In this document: piece after piece, positions 6,075-14,798 of the stretch
Layout: each line of letters starts with the position of its first letter
Numbering within the stretch: the first letter of the stretch is position 1
Assembly (NCBI GenBank): GCA_017427485.1
Contig: JAFRSR010000239.1
Span: 1 to 37,618, forward strand
DNA length: 37,618 bases
Source of the DNA: Kiritimatiellia bacterium
GTDB taxonomy: Bacteria; Verrucomicrobiota; Kiritimatiellia; RFP12; UBA1067
Direction: 5' to 3'
The notes under the pieces: generated by a model
Told to the model about the DNA's origin: nothing
Databases searched by the model: none
What the model saw: only the letters and a program-made list of their open reading frames with translations
Made by a program: the position numbers and the translations under genes

Positions 6075-9000
6075 ATGAAGATGAGAATCGGCATCGTGGC
6101 GTGCGCGCTTGCGGCGTGCGCATGGACGGCGACGGCGGCCCAGCCCTGGCGGGACGACCTGTGGCTCGGGCGCGGCGGGTTCTGGCGTGCGCGCGTGCGC
6201 GTGACGGTGGAGAACCCCTCCGACGTGGCGTGGGAGGGACGGAGCATCTCCGTGCCCCTTGCCTCCCTTCCGTTCGCCGGCGCGCGCGTGGAGGAACTCC
6301 GCCTCGTCGACGCGCGCGGCGTGCAGCTGGAGTACGGCGTGTGGTCAGACCATTCCGAGTTCATCACCGAGGGCCCCGTGCCGGCCAACGGCATGTTCGT
6401 GATCCCCGTGGTCTGCCCCGCGCACGGCACCGCCGACTTCCATGTCTACTACGACAACCCGTCGGCGTGGGGTCTCGCGGACTTCTGGAAGGAGCGTCCC
6501 GCCAAGTTGCTGAACGGAAGTTTCGAGGCGATGGGGAAGGACTGCCCCGAGGGCTGGCGGTTGTGTATACCGGATGCGCAGCATCGCCTTTCGGTTGACA
6601 CGGCTGCCTACGCAGGTGCGCGTTGCATCAAGGCGGAGGCGGACGCAGGGGCGACGCCGTCGTGGTTCAGTTTCTCGCAGGACAACATCCCCGTGCGTCC
6701 CGGCGAACGCCTTACGCTCCGCGTGATGGTGCGCGCGCAGGACGTGAAGGGGCAGGCGGGATGGTACGTCCACGCCGGACATGAGAAGAAGAGCGACGTG
6801 CTCAACCGCGTGTTCAGCGCCGGGAACGGCACCTTCGGCTGGAAGAAGCTGGAGATGAAGGTGACGATTCCGACCAACTGCACGAAGATGACGGTGGGCA
6901 GCGTGCTGCGCGGCACGGGCACGGCGTGGTACGACGCCTTCGAGATCGAGCGCGAGACGCCCCTGCCGGAGCCGAAGGTGTCGGTGGCCGCGGTGGAGCG
7001 TCTGGACGCGCGCGAGATCGGCGCGGACGCGCCGTGGCTCGCCGCGGAGCCGGGCGAGGGCATGTGGCAGTACCGCGTGCCCGTGCGCGCGGCGAACTTC
7101 ACGGACGAGGCGCAGCCCCAAACGCTGAGCGCGTGCGCGCTCTCCGAGGCGCTGCGCGCGACGCGGTCGGCGGAGTTCGCGCTTACGTTCAACGGACGCG
7201 AACTGCGCACCTGCCAGCTCGGCAACCAATTGCTTTTCAGCTGCGAGCTGCCGGCGCGGAGCATCTCCACGTTCTATCTCTACGTGCGGAGCGGGCGCGG
7301 CGGCGCGGAGGAGAAGCCCGAAGAGCTGAAGAGCGCGCTCGGCAGCGCGATCCCCTCCGACCAGATTCTCGTGAAGCGGCCGCGCCTCGGCGACGCCAAG
7401 ACGTTCGAGGCGTTGCTGAACGGCCCGGCGAACCTCGTGCGGAACCCGAGCTGGGAAGCGGACAGGGCAGGATGGAGCACCGGCCCGGGCAAGCCCGACG
7501 GCATCTCGTACGAGGTGGTGACGACGGGCGGGCGCTTCGGGAATGCGTTCGCGAAGGTCGAGATCCCGCGCACGGTGCGTCCGAACTGGAACGGCTGGCG
7601 TCAGCAGGTAAAGGTGAAGCCCGGCCACATGTACCTCTACGGCGCGTTCATCAGCGGCGACGACCTGCAGACCTACGCGACCGTGCACATGCACCAGCGT
7701 ACGGCGCGCGGGGCGCTCGCGCAGGGCGGGATGATGAGCTCGGGACGCGGCGTGAACGGCACGGCGCCGTGGACGCCCGTGTTCGGCACCGCGCGCGCGT
7801 CGACGGACGCGGCGACCTTCGACCTGCAGCTGACGATGAACGGCACGGGCACGGTGGCGTATGACGGCGTGCTGGTGGCCGAATACGCGGCGGCACGGAC
7901 GGGCGACCCCGAGTTCCCCGCACCGGAGGCGGGCGCGCCCGCGTTGCGCGTCGTCCAGGTCGACCCCGTGGTGAAGGTGTTCCGCGAGACCCCCGTGAGT
8001 CCTGTGCGCGGCGATACTATCGCGGGTTCTGTGCGCGGCGATACTATCGCCGCGTTCCGAATCTCCCTCGCGCGCAACGAAACCGAGCCGCTTCAGCTTG
8101 CCGTGCGCACGTCGCGCGCTGCGGCGGACCTCACGGCGCAGGTGGAGCTCCCCGCGCCGTTGAAGGTCGAGGTGGGGCGCGTGCGCCATGTGCCCGTGGA
8201 CCATCCGACATCGTACTACAGCTGCACGACGCCCGCGTGGGAGCTGCGCTATCCGCGGAACGGCGGTTCTTCTGACGGCTGGTGCGGCTGGTGGCCGGAC
8301 CCGATCGACCCGGTGGTTGGCGGACCCGCCCCGGCGAACGAAACGCAGGTCTTCTGGATCAACGTGACGGCGGGCACCGACGTGCAGCCTGGCACGTACA
8401 CGGGAAAGATCACGTGGAAGGTGGATGGCGCGACGGTTCGCACCGACGCGTTTACGGTGAAGGTGTGGAACTTCACGCTGGACGCGCCGCCGTACTTCCC
8501 CGCGATCTACGACCTGCGCGTCGGTTGGCAGTGGAAAGGCCTCGGCGCGACATCCGACGAACGGCGTGAGAAGCTGTGGGCGTTCCTCGCCGAGAAGAAG
8601 TGCTGTCCGGACAGGCTGGGCCGCGAGTTGAAGTTCAAGAAGGGCGCGGACGGCACGGTGACGGCCGACTTCACGGAGTACGACGCGGCCGCCACGCGCT
8701 ACTTCGACCACTACCGCTTTCCCGTCTCCTACATGCCCGGCTGCTTCTACTGCTTCGGCTGGGCGATGCCGCCGAAGCCGTTCCTCGGCGAGAATCCCTA
8801 CGAGGGCGAGTGGCCGTACGAGGGCGCGGACTGGACGAAGCTGCGTCCGGCCTACAAGAACCTCTACCAGCAGGCGCTGCGCCTCTACTGGAACCACGTG
8901 AAGGAGAAGGGCTGGGCGGACAAGCTCGTCCTCTACATCTCCGACGAGCCGCACTTCAGCCGTTCGAACGTGGTCCAGCAGATGAAGGCGTGCTGCGCGA

Positions 9001-9659
9001 TGATCCACGAAGTCGATTCGAAGATCCCGATCTACTCGAGCACGTGGCGGCACTGCCCCGAGTGGAACGACTCGCTCGACGTGTGGGGCATCGGCCACTA
9101 CGGCTGCTTCCCCGTGGACGAGATGAAGGCGCGCGTGAAGGCGGGGAACCGGATCTGGTGGACGACGGACGGGCAGATGTGCACGGACACGCCGTACTGC
9201 GCGGTGGAGCGCCTGCTGCCGCACTACGCGCGCGCGTTCGGTGCGGACGCCTACGAGTTCTGGGGCTGCACGTGGCTCACCTACGATCCGTGGAAGTTCG
9301 GCTGGCATTCCTACATCCGCCAGTCGGACACGCCCGGCCGGACGTACTGGGTGCGCTACCCGGCGGGCGACGGCTTCCTCATCTACCCGCCGCGCGACGG
9401 CGGCACGGAGCCCGTCTCGACCATCCGCCTCGAGGCGGCGCGCGACGGCGTGGAGGACTACAACTACCTCGTGCTGCTGGAGCGCCTGGCGGCGGGGAAG
9501 GGACCGCGCGCGGCGGAGGCGGCGCGGCTCGTGGACGAGTTCCGCGCGCTCGTCTCCATCCCGAACGCGGGCGGACGCTACTCCACGCGCATCCTGCCCG
9601 AGCCCGAAAAGCTCGCCGCCCTGCGCCTCCGCGCCGGCGAACTGCTCGGCGCACGATGA
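6075..9659 (+). CDS. Secreted GH123/DUF4091-like glycoside hydrolase, multidomain
   Basis: 1194 residues. The start at 6075 has AGGAGG 6 bp upstream (6063-6068) and gives a Sec signal peptide (MKMRIGIVACALAACAWTA, cleavage near residue 22). Two carbohydrate-binding-like beta-sandwich regions are suggested by NGSFEAMGKDCPEGW (about 145) and NPSWEADRAGWS (about 457). The catalytic barrel begins near residue 800. Y-I-S-D957-E958-P-H carries the neighbouring Asp-Glu pair that acts as stabiliser and acid/base in GH123 substrate-assisted catalysis. The C-terminal STIRLEAARDGVEDYNYL is the hallmark end of the DUF4091 domain. Characterised GH123 enzymes remove beta-N-acetylgalactosamine, but most DUF4091 proteins are untested, so the substrate is open. 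An odd duplication of VRGDTIA sits at residues 644-659 between the accessory and catalytic parts. Confidence 0.8.
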   Translation: MKMRIGIVACALAACAWTATAAQPWRDDLWLGRGGFWRARVRVTVENPSDVAWEGRSISVPLASLPFAGARVEELRLVDARGVQLEYGVWSDHSEFITEGPVPANGMFVIPVVCPAHGTADFHVYYDNPSAWGLADFWKERPAKLLNGSFEAMGKDCPEGWRLCIPDAQHRLSVDTAAYAGARCIKAEADAGATPSWFSFSQDNIPVRPGERLTLRVMVRAQDVKGQAGWYVHAGHEKKSDVLNRVFSAGNGTFGWKKLEMKVTIPTNCTKMTVGSVLRGTGTAWYDAFEIERETPLPEPKVSVAAVERLDAREIGADAPWLAAEPGEGMWQYRVPVRAANFTDEAQPQTLSACALSEALRATRSAEFALTFNGRELRTCQLGNQLLFSCELPARSISTFYLYVRSGRGGAEEKPEELKSALGSAIPSDQILVKRPRLGDAKTFEALLNGPANLVRNPSWEADRAGWSTGPGKPDGISYEVVTTGGRFGNAFAKVEIPRTVRPNWNGWRQQVKVKPGHMYLYGAFISGDDLQTYATVHMHQRTARGALAQGGMMSSGRGVNGTAPWTPVFGTARASTDAATFDLQLTMNGTGTVAYDGVLVAEYAAARTGDPEFPAPEAGAPALRVVQVDPVVKVFRETPVSPVRGDTIAGSVRGDTIAAFRISLARNETEPLQLAVRTSRAAADLTAQVELPAPLKVEVGRVRHVPVDHPTSYYSCTTPAWELRYPRNGGSSDGWCGWWPDPIDPVVGGPAPANETQVFWINVTAGTDVQPGTYTGKITWKVDGATVRTDAFTVKVWNFTLDAPPYFPAIYDLRVGWQWKGLGATSDERREKLWAFLAEKKCCPDRLGRELKFKKGADGTVTADFTEYDAAATRYFDHYRFPVSYMPGCFYCFGWAMPPKPFLGENPYEGEWPYEGADWTKLRPAYKNLYQQALRLYWNHVKEKGWADKLVLYISDEPHFSRSNVVQQMKACCAMIHEVDSKIPIYSSTWRHCPEWNDSLDVWGIGHYGCFPVDEMKARVKAGNRIWWTTDGQMCTDTPYCAVERLLPHYARAFGADAYEFWGCTWLTYDPWKFGWHSYIRQSDTPGRTYWVRYPAGDGFLIYPPRDGGTEPVSTIRLEAARDGVEDYNYLVLLERLAAGKGPRAAEAARLVDEFRALVSIPNAGGRYSTRILPEPEKLAALRLRAGELLGAR
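8002..8050 (+). repeat. In-frame 27-bp duplication carrying a 13-bp palindrome
   Basis: A 22-nt stretch at 8002-8023 is repeated exactly at 8029-8050, a period of 27 bp, encoding VRGDTIA-GS-VRGDTIA. Each copy contains the palindrome GCGATA-C-TATCGC (8011-8023 and 8038-8050); the second is extended by one pair on each side. It lies in a linker of the GH123-like protein. Confidence 0.9.
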
Positions 9660-9758
9660 AGAAGTCTGCTCGAAGAGGCGTGCCGTCTCCGGCGTGAAGC
9701 TCGTCCGGGAAGCCGAGCGTACGGCGGGAACGAGGATGTCGAGACACGCGACCACGCA

Positions 9759-10916
9759 TCAGCGACGGTTCTGCTTCCGCCATTCGCTGGGGGTTGTGCC
9801 TAGGTGCTGTCGGAAGAGCTTCTGCAGAAAGACGGCGCTCCCGTACCCGCACATGTTGGCAATGGCTTCGACGGTGCGCTCCGTGTTGGCCAGCATTTCG
9901 CGGGCGCATTCAAGTCGGCGCAAGTGGATTGCCTCCAGCGGGGACTGGCCCGTTGCGGAACGGAACCGTAGCTCCGCAAGACGGCGCGAACATTCCATTC
10001 CGTTTAGCACATCGCGTGCACGCAGCCCCTCGCATGCCTTTACGCGAATCATCTCAAGTGCCTTTGAGACGTCTGAATCGCTTCGCAAAAGACGGCGTGT
10101 AGACGCCCTGCGGGTCAAGCCGAGAACGCCGAACGTACGGACTGAAGGCGTCTCGGAGGGCGAGTGGATCAGCTCTTTCAGGAGCCTTGCGCTGATGCGG
10201 CCAGCGCCCGTGAAATCGAGTGCCACGCTGGAAAGCGTCGGCATTGTGTTTTCGCAGATTGCCGCATGGTCGTCCACTCCGACCACGGCAATGTCGTCCG
10301 GAACGGAACAGCCGATGTCGGCGCAGGCCACGAGGACCGTCTCGGCCACGGGATCATTTGCGGCGAAGACCCCGCACGGTTTGGGAAGCCCCTTCAGGAA
10401 TCTTCTGAGATTCGCATGCCAGGTTGCATGATCCTCGACGCTTTGCCGGAAACGGAAGCGGCTGAGGCTTTTCCCGTGGAGCTCTAATACGGCCCTGAAT
10501 GCCCGTTCCCTGCTGTCGCTCCAGGAGATGGGGACGAAGTTCGGGACGAAGGCGTAGGCCGCGCAGTCGAGCGACAGCAGTTCTTTCGCGGCCGCACGTG
10601 CCGTGGACACCGGGTCGTGTTCCACGCATCCGATCCGTCCCTTTGTGTACGAAAGGGTTTTCCAGTCTCGGTCGAGATAGACAACGGGAAGTCGCGAAAA
10701 AAGGGAGGCGGGATAGTGATTCGTGCCGGAACCCGATTCGATGATCACGCCTCGCGGATGCCAGAGATCGAGCAGGGAGGCGATCTTGTCGCCGTCAGGC
10801 GAGTCTACTGTCTGCACGCGCCAACCGCGTTCATGCGCATAATCCATGACCCCTGACAACCGTTCCTGGTAGGTCGGACGGGGTGCGTGGACGCGTATGA
10901 ACAAAATGGTATCCAT
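9759..10916 (-). CDS. XylR-like transcription regulator (LacI-type sensor + AraC DNA-binding domain)
   Basis: 385 residues. The start at 10916 (MDTILFIRVHAPRPTYQERL) is preferred over a longer frame because a good promoter lies just upstream and family members begin here. Residues about 1-270 are a periplasmic-binding-protein-like sensor: GVFAANDPVAETVL and DDIAVVGVDDHAAICE are typical of the LacI/XylR fold. Residues about 280-385 are an AraC-type pair of helix-turn-helix motifs, with AIANMCGYGSAVFLQKLFRQ followed by LGTTPSEWRKQNRR, the classic AraC signature. Length and domain order match E. coli XylR. Regulators of this type bind a sugar and activate divergent or neighbouring catabolic genes. 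It lies between the GH123-like block and the divergent cassette starting at 11054, so either or both could be targets. The inducer cannot be named. Confidence 0.88.
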   Translation of the reverse strand: MDTILFIRVHAPRPTYQERLSGVMDYAHERGWRVQTVDSPDGDKIASLLDLWHPRGVIIESGSGTNHYPASLFSRLPVVYLDRDWKTLSYTKGRIGCVEHDPVSTARAAAKELLSLDCAAYAFVPNFVPISWSDSRERAFRAVLELHGKSLSRFRFRQSVEDHATWHANLRRFLKGLPKPCGVFAANDPVAETVLVACADIGCSVPDDIAVVGVDDHAAICENTMPTLSSVALDFTGAGRISARLLKELIHSPSETPSVRTFGVLGLTRRASTRRLLRSDSDVSKALEMIRVKACEGLRARDVLNGMECSRRLAELRFRSATGQSPLEAIHLRRLECAREMLANTERTVEAIANMCGYGSAVFLQKLFRQHLGTTPSEWRKQNRR

Positions 10917-10929
10917 AAAGTTTGGGTTC

Positions 10930-10958
10930 AGTATATCACTTTTGCGCTGTCTGCGCAA
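10930..10958 (-). promoter_or_regulatory. Promoter of the XylR-like regulator
   Basis: On the minus strand, -35 TTGCGC (10953-10958) and -10 TATACT (10930-10935) are 17 bp apart. The predicted start is near 10923, leaving only about 6 nt before the ATG at 10916 and no ribosome binding site, so the message is close to leaderless. The -35 box is one arm of the inverted repeat TTGCGC-N5-GCGCAA at 10942-10958, which points to autoregulation. Confidence 0.65.
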
Positions 10959-10984
10959 TCGTTTGTATTTTTCGTGCGTAAAAG
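10939..10984. promoter_or_regulatory. Candidate operator region between divergent promoters
   Basis: Three overlapping symmetries are visible. A perfect inverted repeat TTGCGC-TGTCT-GCGCAA covers 10942-10958. A wider 9-bp inverted repeat with one mismatch pairs CTTTTGCGC (10939-10947) with GCGTAAAAG (10976-10984). The word TGYGCAA occurs as a direct repeat at 10952-10958 and 10987-10993, 35 bp apart. They lie between the regulator promoter and the promoter at 11008. They are plausible binding sites of the regulator, but this is inferred only from position and symmetry. Confidence 0.45.
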
Positions 10985-11007
10985 TATGTGCAACGGTCGG
11001 GACGATC

Positions 11008-11016
11008 TGGTATACT
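11008..11016 (+). promoter_or_regulatory. Extended -10 promoter of the 11054 cassette
   Basis: TGGTATACT is an extended -10 element (TATACT at 11011-11016). No strong -35 box is present 17 bp upstream (GTGCAA), which fits a promoter needing an activator. The expected 5' leader is about 30 nt and includes a GAGG ribosome binding site at 11044-11047. Confidence 0.55.
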
Positions 11017-11053
11017 GTTGCTGAAAGTTTCATTGGATCAAACGAGGTTTGCG

Positions 11054-12697
11054 ATGAAGAAAACATTTCTTGTGATAACCATGGCGTGCGGTGCGGTTGC
11101 AGCGCACGCGGCCGTGTATACTTTCACAAACGCGAACGGCGACGATGATCTGGCGACGCCCGCCAACTGGGGGCTTGAGACGTGGAGCGCCTCCGATTCG
11201 GGGACGCTTTCGTCCGCGAGCGTCATGCCAAACCTGACCAAGATCTCTACCGACTGGGCGGTCGACTCGCTTTACTACAACAGTTCACAGAAGACGGCCA
11301 AGACGTGTACGCTCGATCTGTGCGGCAACACGCTGAACGCGAACACGCTGAAGATCGCCCACGCCGCGAGCGGCAACAGGTGTCTCCTGGTGGTGACGAA
11401 CGGCCGAGTGGTCGTCAGCGGAAAACTCACGACTACCGTTAACACCGCATCCATGGGCTTCATTTTCCGCGACGGCGCGGATGTCTCCATCGGCGGTATC
11501 TCGCTTGCGGCGGCATCCGGGAACACATCCCCTCACTCCGTGGAGGTCGGGAAGGGGGCGTCGCTGACGTTCACTGGCAACGGATACATCTTGGGCAGTG
11601 CTGGAGATTGCCGTCCCAACTCCACGTTCACCGTCAACGGCGGCACGGTGTACGCAACTGGGATGTCCGGGCTGATGAGCAGCGGCAGCAACGGAAAGAC
11701 CCCTCACTTCAATGTTGTCAACGGCGGTCGGTTCTTCGGCGATGAATCGGAGACATTTCTCGTGCATGCCAACAGCGGGCCTGCCACAGTCGCCGTGACG
11801 AACGGCGCAGTCGCCACGTTCGGGAAGGGCCTGAAAATCGAAAACGTCAGCAAGCACGAGATTGTGTTCCGCGATAGCGTCGTGACGGGCGCCGTCACGT
11901 TCGCCACGTCGCTGAACACGCTCACCGTGATGGGCGGCGTACATGTCGGCACGCTGTCGTTCGGCGACGCAACGAGGAGCAACGCGGTGACTGTCGCAGA
12001 CTGCACGTCGTCCGGCGGTGTCTCGTTCGGCTCGAAGGGCGTCGGCCACACGGTCGTGCTCTCCGGCGGATCGCGGACGGCCAGCGGCGACAACGCGATC
12101 TCCTTTGGTGCCAACACCACGAACGCGACGCTCGTGATCGACAACATGACGTTCACCTTCAACGGGCAGTTCAACAAGGATCAGTCCAGCAACGGCTCCC
12201 CGTATTCGACGTGTCCCGGCTCGGCCATCGAGTTCCGCGGCGCGGCTCCGCGTCTCTACGTCACCGGAAGCGGAAAGACCTACGCCGACTGGATCAGTGG
12301 CACGATGACGGACGCAGACGTGGCAGCTCCCGTCCGCCTCCGCTACGTCCTGCCGGCAACCCCGTATGCCTCCGCGCCGCTGTACCACAGTAACAGCAGT
12401 TTCCCAACCGGGCATTTCATGCAGCTTGGATTCAACACCGTGTTCGAGTTCGACCTGACAGACCTCGTCAGGACTCGCGGCACGCGGAAAATACCGATCG
12501 TCTATAGCGGCAACGGCACGGCAACCAACGGAAACCGTTTGGGTGGCAAGCTCAATCTCGACGGGCTCACCAGGCGTATGGTCGTGAAGGGCGCATACTG
12601 GAGCGACGATCCCTCGCTCGAGCTTTCCGGCGACAACAAGACCCTCTATCTCGTGATAAAGGGAATGGCGCGCGGCACGAACGTCATTTTCCGGTGA
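11054..12697 (+). CDS. Secreted beta-strand-rich surface protein (autotransporter-like), ends in GTNVIFR
   Basis: 547 residues. ATG 11054 is chosen because GAGG lies 6 bp upstream and it yields a clean signal peptide (MKKTFLVITMACGAVAAHAA). The body is rich in Thr, Asn, Gly and Val, with short strands separated by turns (for example the repeated T-L-V-I / V-V-N-G-G-R / V-T-N-G-A-V pattern), as in parallel beta-helix passenger domains. No enzyme motif is seen and no C-terminal membrane barrel is present. The last residues, KGMARGTNVIFR, resemble the end of the protein at 26951-30280 (PKGTTILFR). It is the first gene of a four-gene + strand cassette and may be the surface or glycan-binding component. 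Function is unknown. Confidence 0.75.
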   Translation: MKKTFLVITMACGAVAAHAAVYTFTNANGDDDLATPANWGLETWSASDSGTLSSASVMPNLTKISTDWAVDSLYYNSSQKTAKTCTLDLCGNTLNANTLKIAHAASGNRCLLVVTNGRVVVSGKLTTTVNTASMGFIFRDGADVSIGGISLAAASGNTSPHSVEVGKGASLTFTGNGYILGSAGDCRPNSTFTVNGGTVYATGMSGLMSSGSNGKTPHFNVVNGGRFFGDESETFLVHANSGPATVAVTNGAVATFGKGLKIENVSKHEIVFRDSVVTGAVTFATSLNTLTVMGGVHVGTLSFGDATRSNAVTVADCTSSGGVSFGSKGVGHTVVLSGGSRTASGDNAISFGANTTNATLVIDNMTFTFNGQFNKDQSSNGSPYSTCPGSAIEFRGAAPRLYVTGSGKTYADWISGTMTDADVAAPVRLRYVLPATPYASAPLYHSNSSFPTGHFMQLGFNTVFEFDLTDLVRTRGTRKIPIVYSGNGTATNGNRLGGKLNLDGLTRRMVVKGAYWSDDPSLELSGDNKTLYLVIKGMARGTNVIFR

Positions 12698-12713
12698 TCC
12701 AAGGGCCAAGACG

Positions 12714-14798
12714 ATGAACAAGGCCGTATTCATTCCGCTTGTGTTCGTGTCGATGGCGTCGTATGCCGCGTGTCGTCCGGCGGACGTTTCGTTCGTTAAT
12801 GACCCGGCGACCGGGGGCATGACCAACCTGTGCGTGGGGGCTGACACTTTCGGGATGAATTTCGTCCATCAGGCGAACGGCAGGGATTTCCCGGCTTCGC
12901 TCGGGCCACGCTTCCGCTGGGGACTCGGCAGCGTGAAGGTGGACGGTCGCCCGTGCGCATGGGAAAAGCCGTCCGGCGCGGACGGCGGGCGGCTGGTCTA
13001 CCGTCCGGCTGAAGGGTTGGAGGTGCGCGTGGAACGCAGGGCGGACGGGGGCGATCTCGTGGAACGCTACGAGTTCGCGAACGTGTCGTCGCGGACGCTT
13101 GCGCTTTCCGAGATAGACGTGTACACGACCTTCAACGACAACTACAAGCCAGTGGAGAAGCTTCGCACACGGCGATGCCATGCCCACGTGTGGGCGGGTG
13201 AAAACGCCGGCTGGTTGGCCGCCATGCGAATGGGCGGCCGGCCGCCGCATCTTGGACTGATGGCGACGGAAGGCCGGATATCGGCGTATGAACTGAAAGA
13301 GCGCGGACTGGACAAGGGAGGGAGCGACACGCGCGGCGTCATCTGCCTTTCTCCGCCGGACGTCGTCCTCAAGCCCGGCGAGTCGACGGCGATCGGGTGG
13401 CGCATCTTCGCCCATGACGGATGGGACGGGTTCAAGGCGGGAATCCTGGCGCGCGGCGGCATCTGGGCAGACGCGTCCACATACGTCGTCTCGCGCGGCG
13501 AGACGAGCCGCATCACCTTCGAGGCAGCCGACGCCGGCCTGTTCGACGATGTCTCGGCGCATGCCGACGGTAGGGAGCTGCCCGTCGCGCGGAAGGGCAA
13601 GACGTGCGCCGTTGATTATGCCTATGTGCGCGATGGCAACGTGCGCGTCGAGTTCCGCTACGGAAACGGCAAGATGACGCATGTGGAGATTTTGGGAGTG
13701 GGGGACGAACGGGCACTGGTGGACGCGCGCGTGCGCTATCTGCTGAAGCACCAGATATACCATGCGCCGGGGGAGCCGCAGGATGGGGCGTTCCTGCCGT
13801 ACGATCCCGAGACGGACTCGCTCGTGCAGGAATGGCGCGTGCCGAAGGCCAGCCGCCGCGTGGATCTCTCCGAGGGATCGGAACGACTGGGCATCGGCGT
13901 GTTCCTCGCCCGCTACGCGCAGCTTGGCGCGGCGGAAAAGGCGCTCGTGATGCCGGCGCTGCGGGCTTATGCCCGGTTCGTGCAGACGGCGCTGATCGAC
14001 GGCGACGGCACAATCTGGGGATCGACGGCGCGCCCGTGGCGGTATCGGAGGTACGACTTCCCGTGGGCGGCGCTCTTCTTCGCGGAGATGTTCAGGGTGA
14101 CTGGCGACGTAGCGTTCGCCAAGGAGGCCGGACGGCAGCAGCGCAACGCCTATCGCGACATCGGAACGCTCAATCTCGTCGCCTCGTCCGAGAAGGACGT
14201 CGCGCTCGCGGTGAGGGACGCGGGGATGGGGCGGGAGTTCGAGGAGCTGGTGGGCCTGTATCGCGCGCACAAGGACGCCATCATGCGGAGTTCCGAGTTG
14301 ACGACGCGCGAGGTCGGCACGGCACCGGAGTGCTGCAGCGGAATCATGATGCAGTTCCTGCAGACGGGTGAGCTGACGGGCGAGTCGGCGTACGGCCGAT
14401 ACGTCCTTTCGGAGTGGTTGCCGGAATTCGAGGCGTGCCTCGGCCGCCAGCCTTCCTGGTGTTCGCACGACATCGGCCTTCACCATTGGGACGGCTACTG
14501 GTTCGGCAAGCTGAGGATGTGGGGCGATACGCTGCCGCAGGACTGGAACGGAACGGAGGCCGAGTCGTTCCGCGAGATCGCGCGCGCGACGGGTGACAGG
14601 CGATACGAAGCCCGCGCCCCCGCGGTCGTCCGCCAGACGCTCGGGCTGTTCGAGCCGGACGGTCGCGCGCACTGCGTGTTCATCTGCCCCGACCGTGTGG
14701 ACGGCAGGCCCGGCAAGGTGTTCGACCCGCTGATGAACGACCAAGACTGGGCGCTCGCGTTCTACCTGAAGGAAATGCAGGTCGGCGGAGGGAAATGA
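12714..14798 (+). CDS. Secreted protein with alpha-helical toroid, putative glycosidase
   Basis: 694 residues, signal peptide MNKAVFIPLVFVSMASYA. Residues about 22-330 look like a large beta-sandwich domain, with alternating strands and a GESTAIGWRIFAHDGWD segment. From about 350 on the protein is helical, with FPWAALFFAEMFRVTGD (about 450) and PSWCSHDIGLHHWDGYWFG (about 580), a pattern like the (alpha/alpha)6 toroids of six-hairpin glycosidases and polysaccharide lyases. No specific family signature is recognised and catalytic residues cannot be assigned; candidates would be among the His/Asp/Trp of the second motif. The gene begins 16 bp after the beta-strand protein and overlaps the next gene by ATGA, so it belongs to the same operon. 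Confidence 0.65.
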   Translation: MNKAVFIPLVFVSMASYAACRPADVSFVNDPATGGMTNLCVGADTFGMNFVHQANGRDFPASLGPRFRWGLGSVKVDGRPCAWEKPSGADGGRLVYRPAEGLEVRVERRADGGDLVERYEFANVSSRTLALSEIDVYTTFNDNYKPVEKLRTRRCHAHVWAGENAGWLAAMRMGGRPPHLGLMATEGRISAYELKERGLDKGGSDTRGVICLSPPDVVLKPGESTAIGWRIFAHDGWDGFKAGILARGGIWADASTYVVSRGETSRITFEAADAGLFDDVSAHADGRELPVARKGKTCAVDYAYVRDGNVRVEFRYGNGKMTHVEILGVGDERALVDARVRYLLKHQIYHAPGEPQDGAFLPYDPETDSLVQEWRVPKASRRVDLSEGSERLGIGVFLARYAQLGAAEKALVMPALRAYARFVQTALIDGDGTIWGSTARPWRYRRYDFPWAALFFAEMFRVTGDVAFAKEAGRQQRNAYRDIGTLNLVASSEKDVALAVRDAGMGREFEELVGLYRAHKDAIMRSSELTTREVGTAPECCSGIMMQFLQTGELTGESAYGRYVLSEWLPEFEACLGRQPSWCSHDIGLHHWDGYWFGKLRMWGDTLPQDWNGTEAESFREIARATGDRRYEARAPAVVRQTLGLFEPDGRAHCVFICPDRVDGRPGKVFDPLMNDQDWALAFYLKEMQVGGGK

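Noticed and set aside
6345..9755. A 1136-codon minus-strand frame opposite the GH123-like gene
   Set aside because: Same codon-bias shadow; composition is dominated by Arg, Ala, His and Val, with no signal peptide, ribosome binding site or recognisable motif.
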